NCBI GenBank assembly: GCA_022791685.1 | Contig: JAAVZO010000038.1 | Coordinates: 1 to 64,000 of the forward strand | Origin: Clostridiales bacterium | GTDB taxonomy: Bacteria; Bacillota; Clostridia; Oscillospirales; CAG-272 | Length of the DNA stretch: 64,000 bases | Direction of reading: 5' to 3' | Shown here: piece by piece, positions 8,399 through 17,447 of the stretch | How the letters are laid out: every line of letters starts with the position of its first letter | Position numbering within the stretch: the stretch's first letter is position 1 | Position numbers and translations under genes: made by a program | The notes under the pieces: model-generated | Database searches by the model: none | The model's input: only the letters and a program-made list of their open reading frames with translations | Told to the model about the DNA's origin: nothing

Positions 8399-9046
8399 TT
8401 ATTTTGTATCTGCATTTGGGCGCGGCAGACTCCAGCGGAATTTTGCCGCTAAAAGCCGCAGCACGACCACGATCACAAACCCGATCTCCATGCTGACACT
8501 CTGTCCGAGCGTGTTCCAGCAAAGCAGACATACGAGCGCGCCGGCAAGCGACGCACAGGCATATATGTGCTTTACAAATATATATGGACGGTCGCCGGCA
8601 AAAATATCGCGCATTACACCGCCGCCGACTCCGGTCAGCACTGCCACAAATATCACGAGGAAGTGATTTGCCGCAGCGCCTGAATCTAGCGCGGTCTTCA
8701 CTCCGTAGACTGTAAAGACTCCAAGTCCTGCCGAGTCGGTCACAAGCATGACAAAATCGAATATCTTCCCCTCGAAAGTCGATTTATGTCCACGGCGCAG
8801 CACATATATCACGAATGTGATTATCGAAACTGCGACGGCTATGAGCACGTATACCGGATTTTCGAAGGCGGCGGGAGGCGTAGAGCCGAGGATGATATCG
8901 CGTATCATACCGCCGCCGACAGCCGTAGTCATGCCGAGAATGCAGACTCCGAATATGTCCATATTCCTGCGTATTCCGGTAAGCGCGCCGGATACAGCGA
9001 AGGATATGGTACCGATTATTTCAAAAATAAATAGAAACAGTTCCAA
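8399..9046 (-). CDS. TRIC-type cation channel family protein (YicG/UPF0126)
   Basis: The 215-residue protein has seven hydrophobic segments arranged as two homologous halves. Each carries a glycine-rich GGGMIRD or GGGVMRD motif (near residues 44 and 131). This is the signature of the YicG/UPF0126 family, whose prokaryotic members form trimeric intracellular cation (TRIC-like) channels. Its role is probably K+ or counter-ion flow across the cell membrane. The DUF362 gene lies nine bases upstream on the same strand, so the two are likely cotranscribed. Confidence 0.9.
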   Translation of the reverse strand: MELFLFIFEIIGTISFAVSGALTGIRRNMDIFGVCILGMTTAVGGGMIRDIILGSTPPAAFENPVYVLIAVAVSIITFVIYVLRRGHKSTFEGKIFDFVMLVTDSAGLGVFTVYGVKTALDSGAAANHFLVIFVAVLTGVGGGVMRDIFAGDRPYIFVKHIYACASLAGALVCLLCWNTLGQSVSMEIGFVIVVVLRLLAAKFRWSLPRPNADTK

Positions 9047-9055
9047 TTCAGCAGA

Positions 9056-10201
9056 TCATTTTATCGTCACAAGCTCATACTCGAGCGAACCAACACCAAG
9101 CTTTGCAGCGTGCTCAAGCGTCACACGCCAATTTGTGGTCGGCGAGGTCATATCGAATCGGTCGGAATCACTGTCAACGATACCATCGTGCACGTGCGCG
9201 CCATGCTTCTTCAGGTTGTCGCCGAGCACCGAATTCGCGTATGCCGGCTGCGCATTGCAAGCGTCCGCCGACGCAGCGTCAAGAGCGACCGGGTCGAACG
9301 ACGCGAACATACCAACGTCGGGGATTATCGGCGCGTCATTCTCCGGATGGCAGTCGCAGTATGGCGATACCTGCGTCACGATGTTAATGTGGAACTGCGG
9401 GCGACCGTCGACTACCGCTTTGGTGTACTCTGCTATCTTCTTGCAGAGGTCGTCGTTCGCGCTGTCCGCCGTCTGACCGATAGCCTCCGTGCGGCAAGCG
9501 TGAATGCAGCGTCCGCAGCCGACGCACTTATTCTGATCGACGTGCGCCTTTTTATTGTCAAATGATATCGCGTCGTGTGCGCACTGCTTTGCACATAGAC
9601 GGCAGCCGACACAGCGCGACTCGTCAACTTCGGTCTTGCCGCCGTTGTGCTGCTCCATCTTACCGGCGCGCGAGCCGCAGCCCATGCCGATATTTTTGAG
9701 CGCACCGCCAAATCCGGTACATTCGTGTCCTTTGAAATGGTTCAGCGAAATGAACACATCTGCGTCCATAACAGCGCGTCCTATCTTTGCCTCACTGACG
9801 AGTTCGCCGCCCTTTACCGGGACCCATACTTCATCGCTTCCAATGAGTCCATCGCCGATTATAATCTGACATCCTGTCGAATAAGGGGTGAAACCGTTTT
9901 CATACGCCGCGTCGAGATGGTCGAGCGCGTTCTTTCTGCGTCCGGTGTAAAGCGTGTTGCAGTCTGTAAGGAATGGCTTACCGCCATGCTCCTTCACGAC
10001 ATCAGCGACCGCCTTCGCCCAGTTGGGACGCAGGAACGAAAGATTGCCGGGCTCGCCGAAATGCAGCTTGATAGCTACAAATTTACCGTCCATGTCAATA
10101 TCACCAATGCCGGCAGTACGTATCAGCTTCTGCAATTTCAGCAGCAGATTAGAGCCGTTGCCGACTCGCATATCAGTAAAGTATACTTTCGATTTTTCCA
10201 T
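9056..10201 (-). CDS. DUF362 protein with two [4Fe-4S] clusters
   Basis: A 381-residue protein with an N-terminal DUF362 domain (KLHFGEPGN near residue 46; LNHFKGHECTGFGGALKNIGMG near 158). Two ferredoxin motifs follow, CVGCRLCAKQC and CVGCGRCIHAC, each with a distant fourth cysteine before a proline-free turn. DUF362-ferredoxin proteins are common in anaerobes and presumed electron carriers or redox enzymes; their reaction is not established. No signal peptide is visible. Its neighbours do not reveal a pathway. Confidence 0.88.
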   Translation of the reverse strand: MEKSKVYFTDMRVGNGSNLLLKLQKLIRTAGIGDIDMDGKFVAIKLHFGEPGNLSFLRPNWAKAVADVVKEHGGKPFLTDCNTLYTGRRKNALDHLDAAYENGFTPYSTGCQIIIGDGLIGSDEVWVPVKGGELVSEAKIGRAVMDADVFISLNHFKGHECTGFGGALKNIGMGCGSRAGKMEQHNGGKTEVDESRCVGCRLCAKQCAHDAISFDNKKAHVDQNKCVGCGRCIHACRTEAIGQTADSANDDLCKKIAEYTKAVVDGRPQFHINIVTQVSPYCDCHPENDAPIIPDVGMFASFDPVALDAASADACNAQPAYANSVLGDNLKKHGAHVHDGIVDSDSDRFDMTSPTTNWRVTLEHAAKLGVGSLEYELVTIK

Positions 10202-10243
10202 TGTGGTACTCCTTTGTACAAATTATTGATAGTCTGAATATTT

Positions 10244-11143
10244 TTAGACTTTATACTCGTCAAATAAATCTGAGTCAAGCGTCTTGATTTGATATGTTTT
10301 TCTGACACTTACACCAAAATCATGCTCTATCATACAGTTAGCAAGCTTTATTCCATCCATCAAAATCACGTGCTGAGTTCTCGCATAATCAATTGCCTGT
10401 TTTGTAAACTTCGATGTTGTGACAATAAGCCCCTCTCCGCCCTTACCGGCAATCGCACCGACAAACGCCTGAACTACAGGTCTTCCAACTGTCTCATTTG
10501 CAGCCCAGCGTTTCGCTTGTATGTAAATCAGCTTGAAACCGAGCTTATCCTGCATTATTATACCGTCAATTCCTTCATCACCTGAATCATCGGTCTTGAT
10601 TGATGAATTCTCGAATGTGCCGTATCCCATTTTGTTCATTAAATCAAGAACAAGCTGCTCGAATGCTGACGGAGAAAGATTCATAAGCTCAACAAGTATC
10701 TCGTCCGCAAGGCTGCTGTTTATACTTGTATACGCATTTTCAAGGACTTGTTCTGGGGTTTCATCTTGTTTATCCGGTTTATCAGATTCACTGTCTGATG
10801 TAATATTCTGAAAAATTCTAAAGGATTCATACCTTTTCAGATACTCATTATCAAGCTTATCTGAATCCTCGCGCAGTACTCGTTTCCCCTCTTTGGTTAT
10901 TTGTACATGCGCCCTCGACGGAACATCCACAAGTCCAGCTTTAGCAAGATATGTACGTGCCCATCCAAGCCGATTTTTAAAAACAGTCTGCTTTCCGCTC
11001 GGCAGCAACTCTGCAAGGTCAGCTATACTCAGCTTCAGCTGTTTTGCGACTATATCATACACATCATTTATGCTGTAGTCAGCGCCATCGGCAATAGCCT
11101 TGAGAAGCGGAAGATATAGCTCATTATATTTCGGTACACTCAT
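10244..11143 (-). CDS. mrr: Mrr-type restriction endonuclease (solo, type IV)
   Basis: A 299-residue protein. An N-terminal winged-helix Mrr domain (about 1-95) precedes a charged linker and a PD-(D/E)xK nuclease domain (about 155-290). Catalytic residues are visible as Glu163, Asp193 in GDEGIDGII, and the QAK triad (209-211). Family members cut methylated foreign DNA. No methyltransferase or specificity subunit is adjacent, which fits a stand-alone type IV system. The gene sits among metabolic genes rather than in a defence island. Confidence 0.9.
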   Translation of the reverse strand: MSVPKYNELYLPLLKAIADGADYSINDVYDIVAKQLKLSIADLAELLPSGKQTVFKNRLGWARTYLAKAGLVDVPSRAHVQITKEGKRVLREDSDKLDNEYLKRYESFRIFQNITSDSESDKPDKQDETPEQVLENAYTSINSSLADEILVELMNLSPSAFEQLVLDLMNKMGYGTFENSSIKTDDSGDEGIDGIIMQDKLGFKLIYIQAKRWAANETVGRPVVQAFVGAIAGKGGEGLIVTTSKFTKQAIDYARTQHVILMDGIKLANCMIEHDFGVSVRKTYQIKTLDSDLFDEYKV

Positions 11144-11151
11144 CGCAGGCC

Positions 11152-11928
11152 TCAGTCAATCTCAACCGTTGCCATGATCGGGTAGTGGTCGGAGATATAC
11201 ACCTCACCGCGCTTATCCTTGATTACTTCAGTTTCAACACACTTCGTATCAGCGTCGGCGAAAATATAGTCTATCTTATATCCCTTGCCAATAGCAGCAC
11301 CAAATGCGTGGAAGGTTTCGCCGGAGTCAGCGCAGAGGTCGACAAGCGGCAGCTTAGAGCAGCTAATCATCGTCTTTATGCAAAGACTGTCCGGATAGTC
11401 GTTGAAATCGCCTGTAACGAAGGACCTCATCAGCATTTTCGAGTTATTCTCATCGATCTTCTGTAGTACCTGATTTGCAGCGAGCACGCGCGCGTACTGC
11501 CCCTCATGGTCGGTGTGTACATTATAAAATCTGAACGGCTTTCCATCACAAGGCTTGAGCGTTACCCATGTACAGATACGCGGGCAGCCGCTCTGGTCGC
11601 CAGTGTAACGCGAACCCGGCTGATTCGGAGTCGGAGACAGCCAAAAGGTCTCGCAGTCATAAAGTGTAAAATTCGACTTTCTGAATCCTATGCAGACCGC
11701 TTCATTATCATAATTAACGCCGCGTCCGCCGCCGACGATGTAGTAATCGCCGAGTGTCTCGACCAGCCATTTGTACATGACCGGCTGGATCTCCTGAAAT
11801 CCGATAACATCAGGCTTCAAGCGGTCGATAGAGTCCGAGATGAGCTCACGGCGATTGAAAAACTGATTTACCCCATCATGTTCAGTCTGCGTACGCATAT
11901 TGAAGCTCATAATTTTAATTGTTGACAT
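11152..11928 (-). CDS. Endonuclease/exonuclease/phosphatase family protein
   Basis: About 258 residues from ATG 11928; the frame continues to 12006, but homologues begin at the IMSFNMR strand. EEP-fold motifs are present: SFNMR, the metal ligand Glu in GFQEI, the YNVHTDH strand, TGDFNDYP, and C-terminal SDHYPIMA. These proteins are Mg-dependent phosphodiesterases; this intracellular subgroup has no known substrate. A GAGGC sequence about 12 bases upstream is the only ribosome site, so the start is uncertain. It lies nine bases upstream of mrr on the same strand. Confidence 0.82.
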   Translation of the reverse strand: MSTIKIMSFNMRTQTEHDGVNQFFNRRELISDSIDRLKPDVIGFQEIQPVMYKWLVETLGDYYIVGGGRGVNYDNEAVCIGFRKSNFTLYDCETFWLSPTPNQPGSRYTGDQSGCPRICTWVTLKPCDGKPFRFYNVHTDHEGQYARVLAANQVLQKIDENNSKMLMRSFVTGDFNDYPDSLCIKTMISCSKLPLVDLCADSGETFHAFGAAIGKGYKIDYIFADADTKCVETEVIKDKRGEVYISDHYPIMATVEID

Positions 11929-12012
11929 ATTGCTGCCATAGCCTCGCACAGCTGCTGCACGAGGTTTACCTTTCTTTGTCGAAAATTTGTTTGTAAAATT
12001 TTGCATTTGCTA

Positions 12013-12041
12013 TTTACAAATACAAAAAATTATGTTATAAT
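12013..12041 (+). promoter_or_regulatory. Promoter of the SLOG gene
   Basis: TTTACA (12013-12018), 17 bases, TATAAT (12036-12041). The start codon is at 12082 after a short leader containing the octamer palindrome GAACGTTC. Confidence 0.7.
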
Positions 12042-12081
12042 ATTTTCATCCAGAACGTTCGTTTGATTGGAGAGATTGAAT

Positions 12082-12630
12082 ATGGATGAAAGATATGACT
12101 TTGCCTGCTGCTTCACCGGGCACCGCAAAATTCCCGATAATAGAGTCGCGGAATTGTATAAGCTGCTCGATGTTGAAGTAAGCTGGATGATAGCGCACGG
12201 CATTACAACATATTACGCCGGAGGTGCGCTCGGCTTCGATACGATCGCTGCGCTGACTGTGATAGACGCAAAAAAACGAAATCAAGGGATAACACTGAAT
12301 CTCGCGATCCCCTGCCCCGGACAAACTCGCGGCTGGAGCCCCCGTGACGTAGAGATCTACAATTATATAATGGAGTGCGCCGATACTGTAACTTATCTGG
12401 CAAAGCACTACTACAATGGAGTAATGCAGCTCAGGAATCGTTATATGGTAGACCATAGTCAATACTGCGTATGCTATTGCAGCTCTGATATAGGGTCAAA
12501 GACAGGCAGAGGCGGCACATTGTACACCGCAAGATACGCAATAAAGCAAGGCGTTCAGCTTGTCAATGTTCACAGCGGCGCGTCCGATACGGCAGCGCTC
12601 GAATTCGCGTTCTCCGATTACGACGATTAA
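12082..12630 (+). CDS. SLOG-family protein (DUF1273/YpsA-like)
   Basis: 182 residues from ATG 12082, preceded by TTGGAGAGA. The pattern CFTGHRK near the N terminus, YYAGGALGFD in the middle and TLYTARYAIKQG late in the protein are those of YpsA/DUF1273 members of the SLOG superfamily. These have a Rossmann-like fold thought to bind nucleotides or NAD-related ligands. YpsA affects cell division in Bacillus, but the role here is unknown. Its stop codon overlaps that of the converging nitroreductase gene by three bases, with no terminator between them. A second SLOG-like protein is encoded at 29694. Confidence 0.8.
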   Translation: MDERYDFACCFTGHRKIPDNRVAELYKLLDVEVSWMIAHGITTYYAGGALGFDTIAALTVIDAKKRNQGITLNLAIPCPGQTRGWSPRDVEIYNYIMECADTVTYLAKHYYNGVMQLRNRYMVDHSQYCVCYCSSDIGSKTGRGGTLYTARYAIKQGVQLVNVHSGASDTAALEFAFSDYDD

Positions 12631-13199
12631 ACCAGCAAGTCCTCGAGAGAACGCTTCGGAACACAGTGAACTCCGTCAGCGTCACGGTAGTATTTGACAG
12701 AATCGTCCTTCACATCAACTACTTTCCGTACCTCATCGGGCTTACCGATACCAATTACGACCTGTGGCTTTAGATTTTCATCGATTCCAAGCGCTTTAGG
12801 CAGCTTTTCGTGGTCAAAGCTCTCGATGATACAGCTTGCGAATCCCATCTCTGCGGCACACAGCGATATTGCGAGTGATACAAGACCGACATCAACGCGG
12901 AATTTATCGAGCGACGCGTATTTTGATATATCCTGACATACAACTATAAACGCCGTAGGATGGTGTCCCTCAGGCGGAAGCTGCAGCTCTGGGAGTGCCG
13001 CGCCCCACTTTGTCAGAGGCTGGATTGCTGCGAGCTCGTCTGGCGTATACACAAGGCGATATCTCAGCGGCTGAGCGTTCATCATAGATGGCGCGAGACG
13101 TGCGCACTCTATCATATAAGTAAGCTCTTCACGGCATATCTTCCGGCTCTCGTCAAAGGTACGGCAGGTTCGGTTTTCAAGCATTAGATCTTTCAGCAT
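12627..13199 (-). CDS. Nitroreductase family protein
   Basis: A 190-residue flavoenzyme with the N-terminal ENRTCRTFD motif, the LAPSMMNAQPLRY FMN-binding stretch (residues 34-46) and the C-terminal VVIGIGKP. Members transfer electrons from NAD(P)H to nitro compounds, quinones or other acceptors using FMN, usually as dimers in the cytoplasm. A strong AAGGAG site precedes the ATG. The shorter-than-usual middle suggests the small clostridial subgroup. The 3' end overlaps the SLOG gene tail to tail. Confidence 0.88.
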   Translation of the reverse strand: MLKDLMLENRTCRTFDESRKICREELTYMIECARLAPSMMNAQPLRYRLVYTPDELAAIQPLTKWGAALPELQLPPEGHHPTAFIVVCQDISKYASLDKFRVDVGLVSLAISLCAAEMGFASCIIESFDHEKLPKALGIDENLKPQVVIGIGKPDEVRKVVDVKDDSVKYYRDADGVHCVPKRSLEDLLV

Positions 13200-13249
13200 A
13201 ATGATCTCCTTGATTTCAAATTACTAAAGTCTTCCATTCTTAAATTATT

Positions 13250-13290
13250 ACAGCAACCGCCATACAGCAAAAGCTGTCAGCGGCTGCTGT
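13250..13290 (-). terminator. Hairpin downstream of the GDSL hydrolase gene
   Basis: ACAGCAACCGC (13250-13260) pairs with 13280-13290 with one mismatch, enclosing a second stem ACAGC/GCTGT. The T-run is better on the plus strand, so on the minus strand it would be a modest terminator. It separates the GDSL and nitroreductase genes. Confidence 0.5.
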
Positions 13291-13313
13291 TTTTATCAGG
13301 AAAAATTTAAGTC

Positions 13314-13928
13314 TCAGCAAACGCCAAGCTTTTTGAAGGCTTCGAGGTAGTGACCGGCGATAAACTCAGCGCCCTTTGCAGTAGGATGAACGCCGTCAGC
13401 GGCGAATTCAGTCGGCTCTGTACCAACGCATGCAGCTGCGAACAGACCGTCGAGCGGTATAAACGCGTCGGCATACTCGCGGGCGAGCTTACGGGTTATC
13501 TGGATCTTCGGGTCGAGGTCTACGTGGAAGAAATCCTTATCCGGAACGTAGAGAAGGAACTGCTCAAGCATGATGATCTTTGCGTTGGTCTCCTTCTTGA
13601 TACGCTCAAGAATACCGCGGTAACACTCCTCGAAATACTCGTGAGGCATCCAGTTTTTGTCAGCCGCACGATGCCATGTGTCGTTTACACCGATGAGGAT
13701 AGAAATAACATCCGGCTGAATATTGATAGCGTCCTCAGTCCAACGGTCGCGGAGATTCTCAGCGCGATTTCCGCTTATACCAAGGTCGATAAATTCAAAA
13801 TCGGTATTTGGAAAAGCTTCCTTGATCTTCTTCGCTGTGTACAGCGGATAGCCGCCTCCGAGGTTGTGGATATCCGAACGGTCGCGTCCTGCATCGGTGA
13901 TACTATCACCCTGAAATAAAATTTTCAT
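13314..13928 (-). CDS. GDSL/SGNH hydrolase
   Basis: A 204-residue protein with all four SGNH blocks: GDSITDAGRDR (Ser9), GISGNRAENL, LIGVNDTW and DGVHPTAKG (Asp/His near residues 181-184). It matches the GDSL lipase/acetylesterase family that includes carbohydrate acetylesterases of gut Clostridia. No export signal is present, so it acts inside the cell. It lies 48 bases downstream of the metallophosphoesterase gene, probably on the same mRNA. Proximity to the rhamnosidase suggests, without proving, work on imported plant sugars. Confidence 0.87.
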   Translation of the reverse strand: MKILFQGDSITDAGRDRSDIHNLGGGYPLYTAKKIKEAFPNTDFEFIDLGISGNRAENLRDRWTEDAINIQPDVISILIGVNDTWHRAADKNWMPHEYFEECYRGILERIKKETNAKIIMLEQFLLYVPDKDFFHVDLDPKIQITRKLAREYADAFIPLDGLFAAACVGTEPTEFAADGVHPTAKGAEFIAGHYLEAFKKLGVC

Positions 13929-13976
13929 GATTTTGTTCTCCTTAATGTAATGATTGTTTTTGATTGAAATATAATG

Positions 13977-15089
13977 TTATCTCTCGCCTTCGAGTTCTTT
14001 GCCCTCGCTGTCAGTGAAGTGTACCTCTATCCCGTCATCATCGAAAATGAGTCCCATTCCGGCAAAATAGCCCTTGCCGTCACTTCCACCGCTATGGTTC
14101 GGCAGCGAACCGACCGCGATGTCGCATGGATGTCCGAGACGATCATGTTCATCGCCCGGGTGTGCTACACCGAGCCAATGCAGATGTCCGCTTATCATGA
14201 GCTCGATCTTTACATCTTCCTTCAGGCGCTTTGCCCAGTAACCGTAAGTATCCTGCTCGATATTGAAAGGTGCGGGATGGTTCCAAGTGAACGGGTTATG
14301 TACAACGCAGACGCGGTGCTTTACCCCGTCAGCGGCATACTCTTTATCAGCGTTTTCGATTATGCCCTCGAGCCAGCGTGTTTCGCGCTTGCGGAAGGCA
14401 GCGCAGCAGACGGTGTGGCCATATTCAGCGTGCCAGTCTCCCTTATCCTCGCCGCAGTCCATAGCAACGCCCCAGATATCGCCAAGGCGGAAGCTAAAGA
14501 ACGAATTGCCGTTCTCGCACGGCGTGTGCTCAGCGATATTTTCAGCATAAACACCACGTGTATCATGGTTGCCGCGAGAGAATACCACAGGCACGTTTCC
14601 ATGCGTTATCCCAGCTGCTATCTGATATATGTTATCGAAATTCTCGATCCTGCCGCTATGGTCCGGAACGTCGCCGTTCATAATGAGAAAATCTATCTCG
14701 CCGTACAGCTTTCTGAATGTCTCAGCTGATCTTATCGGCGCATCCACCAGATTATGAGCGTCAGCCACATGATATGCGAGCGTGCGTCCACCCTTGACCG
14801 GACGGAACTCGTAATCAAGCGAGACTTCGTCCTCAGTCTCGGTGAAGTAAGGCTTGCGCTCGATTATTTTTCGCATACACAGCTTATATGCCCCTGCACG
14901 CTCGAGCTCAGCTGCCGGAACGCACATACGGTGAGTTGTGACTGCCGAACGGAGTATACCATTGGAATCGTCGTAATAGCACTCGCCGCCGACCTCGACC
15001 CACATCAGCACAGGACAGGTAACGCCCACCATTATCTGATATTCTCTTCCGACTGCGAACACTGCCGGGTCGGTCTTGATCATATCCAT
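13977..15089 (-). CDS. Calcineurin-like metallophosphoesterase
   Basis: About 370 residues from ATG 15089, with AAAGGA nine bases upstream; a TTG further up lies inside that site. An N-terminal beta-rich extension (about 1-130) precedes the metallophosphoesterase domain. There the metal-binding motifs read VADAH, MNGDVPD, FSRGNHDTRG, VVHNP and SGHLHWLG. The first motif DAH replaces the usual DxH closely enough to keep its ligands. The fold covers phosphodiesterases and nucleotidases; the substrate is unknown. It is the first gene of a probable two-gene unit with the GDSL hydrolase. Confidence 0.85.
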   Translation of the reverse strand: MDMIKTDPAVFAVGREYQIMVGVTCPVLMWVEVGGECYYDDSNGILRSAVTTHRMCVPAAELERAGAYKLCMRKIIERKPYFTETEDEVSLDYEFRPVKGGRTLAYHVADAHNLVDAPIRSAETFRKLYGEIDFLIMNGDVPDHSGRIENFDNIYQIAAGITHGNVPVVFSRGNHDTRGVYAENIAEHTPCENGNSFFSFRLGDIWGVAMDCGEDKGDWHAEYGHTVCCAAFRKRETRWLEGIIENADKEYAADGVKHRVCVVHNPFTWNHPAPFNIEQDTYGYWAKRLKEDVKIELMISGHLHWLGVAHPGDEHDRLGHPCDIAVGSLPNHSGGSDGKGYFAGMGLIFDDDGIEVHFTDSEGKELEGER

Positions 15090-15128
15090 TATTATGTGTC
15101 CTTTCAAATATGATATAATTACAGGTAA

Positions 15129-15157
15129 ATTATATCATATAAAATTTAGTTTTTCAA
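15129..15157 (-). promoter_or_regulatory. Promoter of the metallophosphoesterase gene
   Basis: TTGAAA (15152-15157), 17 bases, TATAAT (15129-15134) on the minus strand, about 40 bases before the start codon. Confidence 0.7.
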
Positions 15158-15259
15158 TAGTTTTTTAATTTTATTTTTTATTTTATGCAGATTTCTTTTG
15201 ATACATCAGCATATTATCAATTGTGTGGACTTTGGAAAGCATAAAACTATTGCGGCAAA

Positions 15260-15287
15260 CAAAGCGCCGGCATATGCCGGCGCTTTG
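15260..15287 (-). terminator. Terminator after the rhamnosidase gene
   Basis: A perfect palindromic 11-bp stem, CAAAGCGCCGG with CCGGCGCTTTG, around CATATG, directly after the stop codon of the GH78 gene. The U-run is short (TTTG), so termination may be incomplete. Confidence 0.7.
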
Positions 15288-17447
15288 TCACAATGTTATC
15301 TTGTTCTCACCCACGTGAAGCTTGACATTGACATCCTTATAACTGAACTCTGCGTTGATATCATCTGGAACTACAATATTGAACTCGATTCGTCCGCTGA
15401 CCTTCAATACTGATACAGCTATACGTCCGCGCGGTGTCAGTATGCTTCCGCTGACACGTCCGAGCATATCAGGAATACAGGGAGAGATCACAGCAGCCTT
15501 CCATCCGGCACAGCCGTCGGGCTGACGAATGCCGAGTATCCCACAGAAAAGCTGACGAGCGCACGCTCCGAACATCGGATGATCGTGCGAGCCTCCGGTC
15601 CAGTGCTCCCATATTGTCGTGGCACCCCTGCGTTTCATATACAGAAAGCTTCCCCTCTCCTCACCCGCGAAAAGCTCATATACCGTATCACCGAACCCAT
15701 GAGTGAAAAGCTGCTCACAAAGTATATCTGTTCCAAGAAATCCAGTATCGAAGTGCCCAAGCTTCTGATAATACTCCGCGCAGCCATCCATATTTACAAG
15801 CCCAAGCTCAGCTGCATATGCGTCTGCGCCCTGCGTGCCGTCAAGATATCCGCCACGCTCTGGATCAAAATAATTTGCACATATCGCCTCAAGTGAAGCA
15901 TTTTCGAGCTGCACAAAACGCTCACTCGAAACGCCGAGCTCAGCTGCGATCTCTATCATCATTCGCAGTGCCTTGATAAAATAGAAGGTATTGACAAACG
16001 GCTCCGGAAGTCGGCATTTTTCAAGCGTACACCAGTCTCCAAGACACCATCCGCCCTCCTCTTCGCGCACGATAAGTCCACCCTCTATGCGGCTCTCAAG
16101 GTAAGAAATAAAGCGGACCATCGCTTCCCAGCACTCACTTAGAATTGACACATCTCCGTACTGCCGCCAGTAATAATACGGCACGAGCACGACCGCACAG
16201 CCCCAGCCTCCGGGTCCTCCACCGCCGCCCTGAAATGGCGCAGTATGCTGAATATGACCGCTAACAATATCTTGACAGTCGAGAATATCGCGTATCCATT
16301 TGCGATAGAACTCGCGGCTGTCAAACATCAGCATTGCCGTCGGCGCGCATATCTGCCCGTCTCCGGTATAGCCGAGCCGCTCACGGTGCGGACAGTCGGA
16401 CGGTATACTGCCGTGCATATTGTTTAGCTGAGTGCGTATATATGAATCAAACAGGAAATTCAGTCCCTCACTGTCGCTTTCAAATTCGGCAGTAAGCTTG
16501 ACATCCGAATGTATCACAAGCACTTCAGCACGGTCGAATTCGCCTTCGACATCAAAATATCGGAATGCGTGCCAGACAAACTTTGCCTCAAAGCTTCTTG
16601 CCACACCATCACATACAAAGGTATCGCTCATGATCTGCCGCCCGCCTGATCTGCCGACATGACCGCCGCCGCACGAATCGAAATTTAGCGAATCGTCCGC
16701 GTTGAGATTTTCTGCAAAGCGCAGAGTCACACGTCCGGTATACCCCTCACGCGAATAGATCCGCACAATACCGCTGATATTCTTGCCGACATCATATATA
16801 CGCCGCCCACCAGCTTCGCAATGCAGTGTCGGATTGATCGTGCGTATAACACGGTCAGGTACGCCGATCTGTTCGCAAAGCTCCGATTCCGGCGCGGGCA
16901 GACAAATCACTCGCCGCAGCTCAGAAATATCTGCCGTCGAGTCATGCACTTCGCCTATGAAAAGATTGCTGTACCTGATTTCACTGTCATGCCACAGCTC
17001 GCTTCCATCCGACGGGATTATATCATCATCAAGCTTCAGCTCAAATATGCACTTCGGACGGTCGCCGAACGACATCTCGCCTTCTGCGACACGCTCGTCC
17101 TGTACGTACCATCCTCCACCGAGCTGTATCTCAAGTGTATTTTCGCCAACTTGCAGCAGATGTGCAATATCGTATCTGCAATAGTATATACGATGTGTAA
17201 AGCTGTCATGGCATGGGTATTCTATTTTAGTAAATTTGCGCGGCTCATAATCGCTCACAACCGGCTGGTAATAGTCCTCGCTTACCTTATTTCCATTAAT
17301 ACGAGCTTCAAAATATCCGAGTCCGGTCACGATAAGCTCTGCATTTTTTATGTCTCTGCATACGAACCGACGTATAATCACCGGCGAAGCCGATAGCCGA
17401 TCGGGCGCGATCCATACCGCAGCTGATAGTGGTTTTTTGTTATCCAT
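15288..17447 (-). CDS. Alpha-L-rhamnosidase, GH78 family
   Basis: A 719-residue enzyme: N-terminal beta-sandwich domains (about 1-330), then an (alpha/alpha)6 barrel with the GH78 hallmark DCPHRERLGYTGDGQI near residue 353, GGWGCAVVLVPYYYW, a WCLGDWCTLE block and WEHWTGGSHDHPMFGA near 617, then a C-terminal beta domain. It releases terminal L-rhamnose from plant glycosides or polysaccharides. There is no signal peptide, so it acts on imported oligosaccharides. The start ATG is preceded by GGAG and overlaps the upstream binding-protein gene by eight bases, which links sugar capture to hydrolysis. Confidence 0.92.
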   Translation of the reverse strand: MDNKKPLSAAVWIAPDRLSASPVIIRRFVCRDIKNAELIVTGLGYFEARINGNKVSEDYYQPVVSDYEPRKFTKIEYPCHDSFTHRIYYCRYDIAHLLQVGENTLEIQLGGGWYVQDERVAEGEMSFGDRPKCIFELKLDDDIIPSDGSELWHDSEIRYSNLFIGEVHDSTADISELRRVICLPAPESELCEQIGVPDRVIRTINPTLHCEAGGRRIYDVGKNISGIVRIYSREGYTGRVTLRFAENLNADDSLNFDSCGGGHVGRSGGRQIMSDTFVCDGVARSFEAKFVWHAFRYFDVEGEFDRAEVLVIHSDVKLTAEFESDSEGLNFLFDSYIRTQLNNMHGSIPSDCPHRERLGYTGDGQICAPTAMLMFDSREFYRKWIRDILDCQDIVSGHIQHTAPFQGGGGGPGGWGCAVVLVPYYYWRQYGDVSILSECWEAMVRFISYLESRIEGGLIVREEEGGWCLGDWCTLEKCRLPEPFVNTFYFIKALRMMIEIAAELGVSSERFVQLENASLEAICANYFDPERGGYLDGTQGADAYAAELGLVNMDGCAEYYQKLGHFDTGFLGTDILCEQLFTHGFGDTVYELFAGEERGSFLYMKRRGATTIWEHWTGGSHDHPMFGACARQLFCGILGIRQPDGCAGWKAAVISPCIPDMLGRVSGSILTPRGRIAVSVLKVSGRIEFNIVVPDDINAEFSYKDVNVKLHVGENKITL

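Noticed and set aside
12053-12060. GAACGTTC palindrome as a LexA (SOS) box
   Set aside because: The Bacillus-type box needs GAAC-N4-GTTC. The spacer is missing here, and the gene has no link to DNA damage.
10244-12630. A multi-gene defence island around mrr
   Set aside because: The neighbours (EEP hydrolase, SLOG, nitroreductase, DUF362) are not established defence partners in this arrangement. The solo type IV reading is enough.
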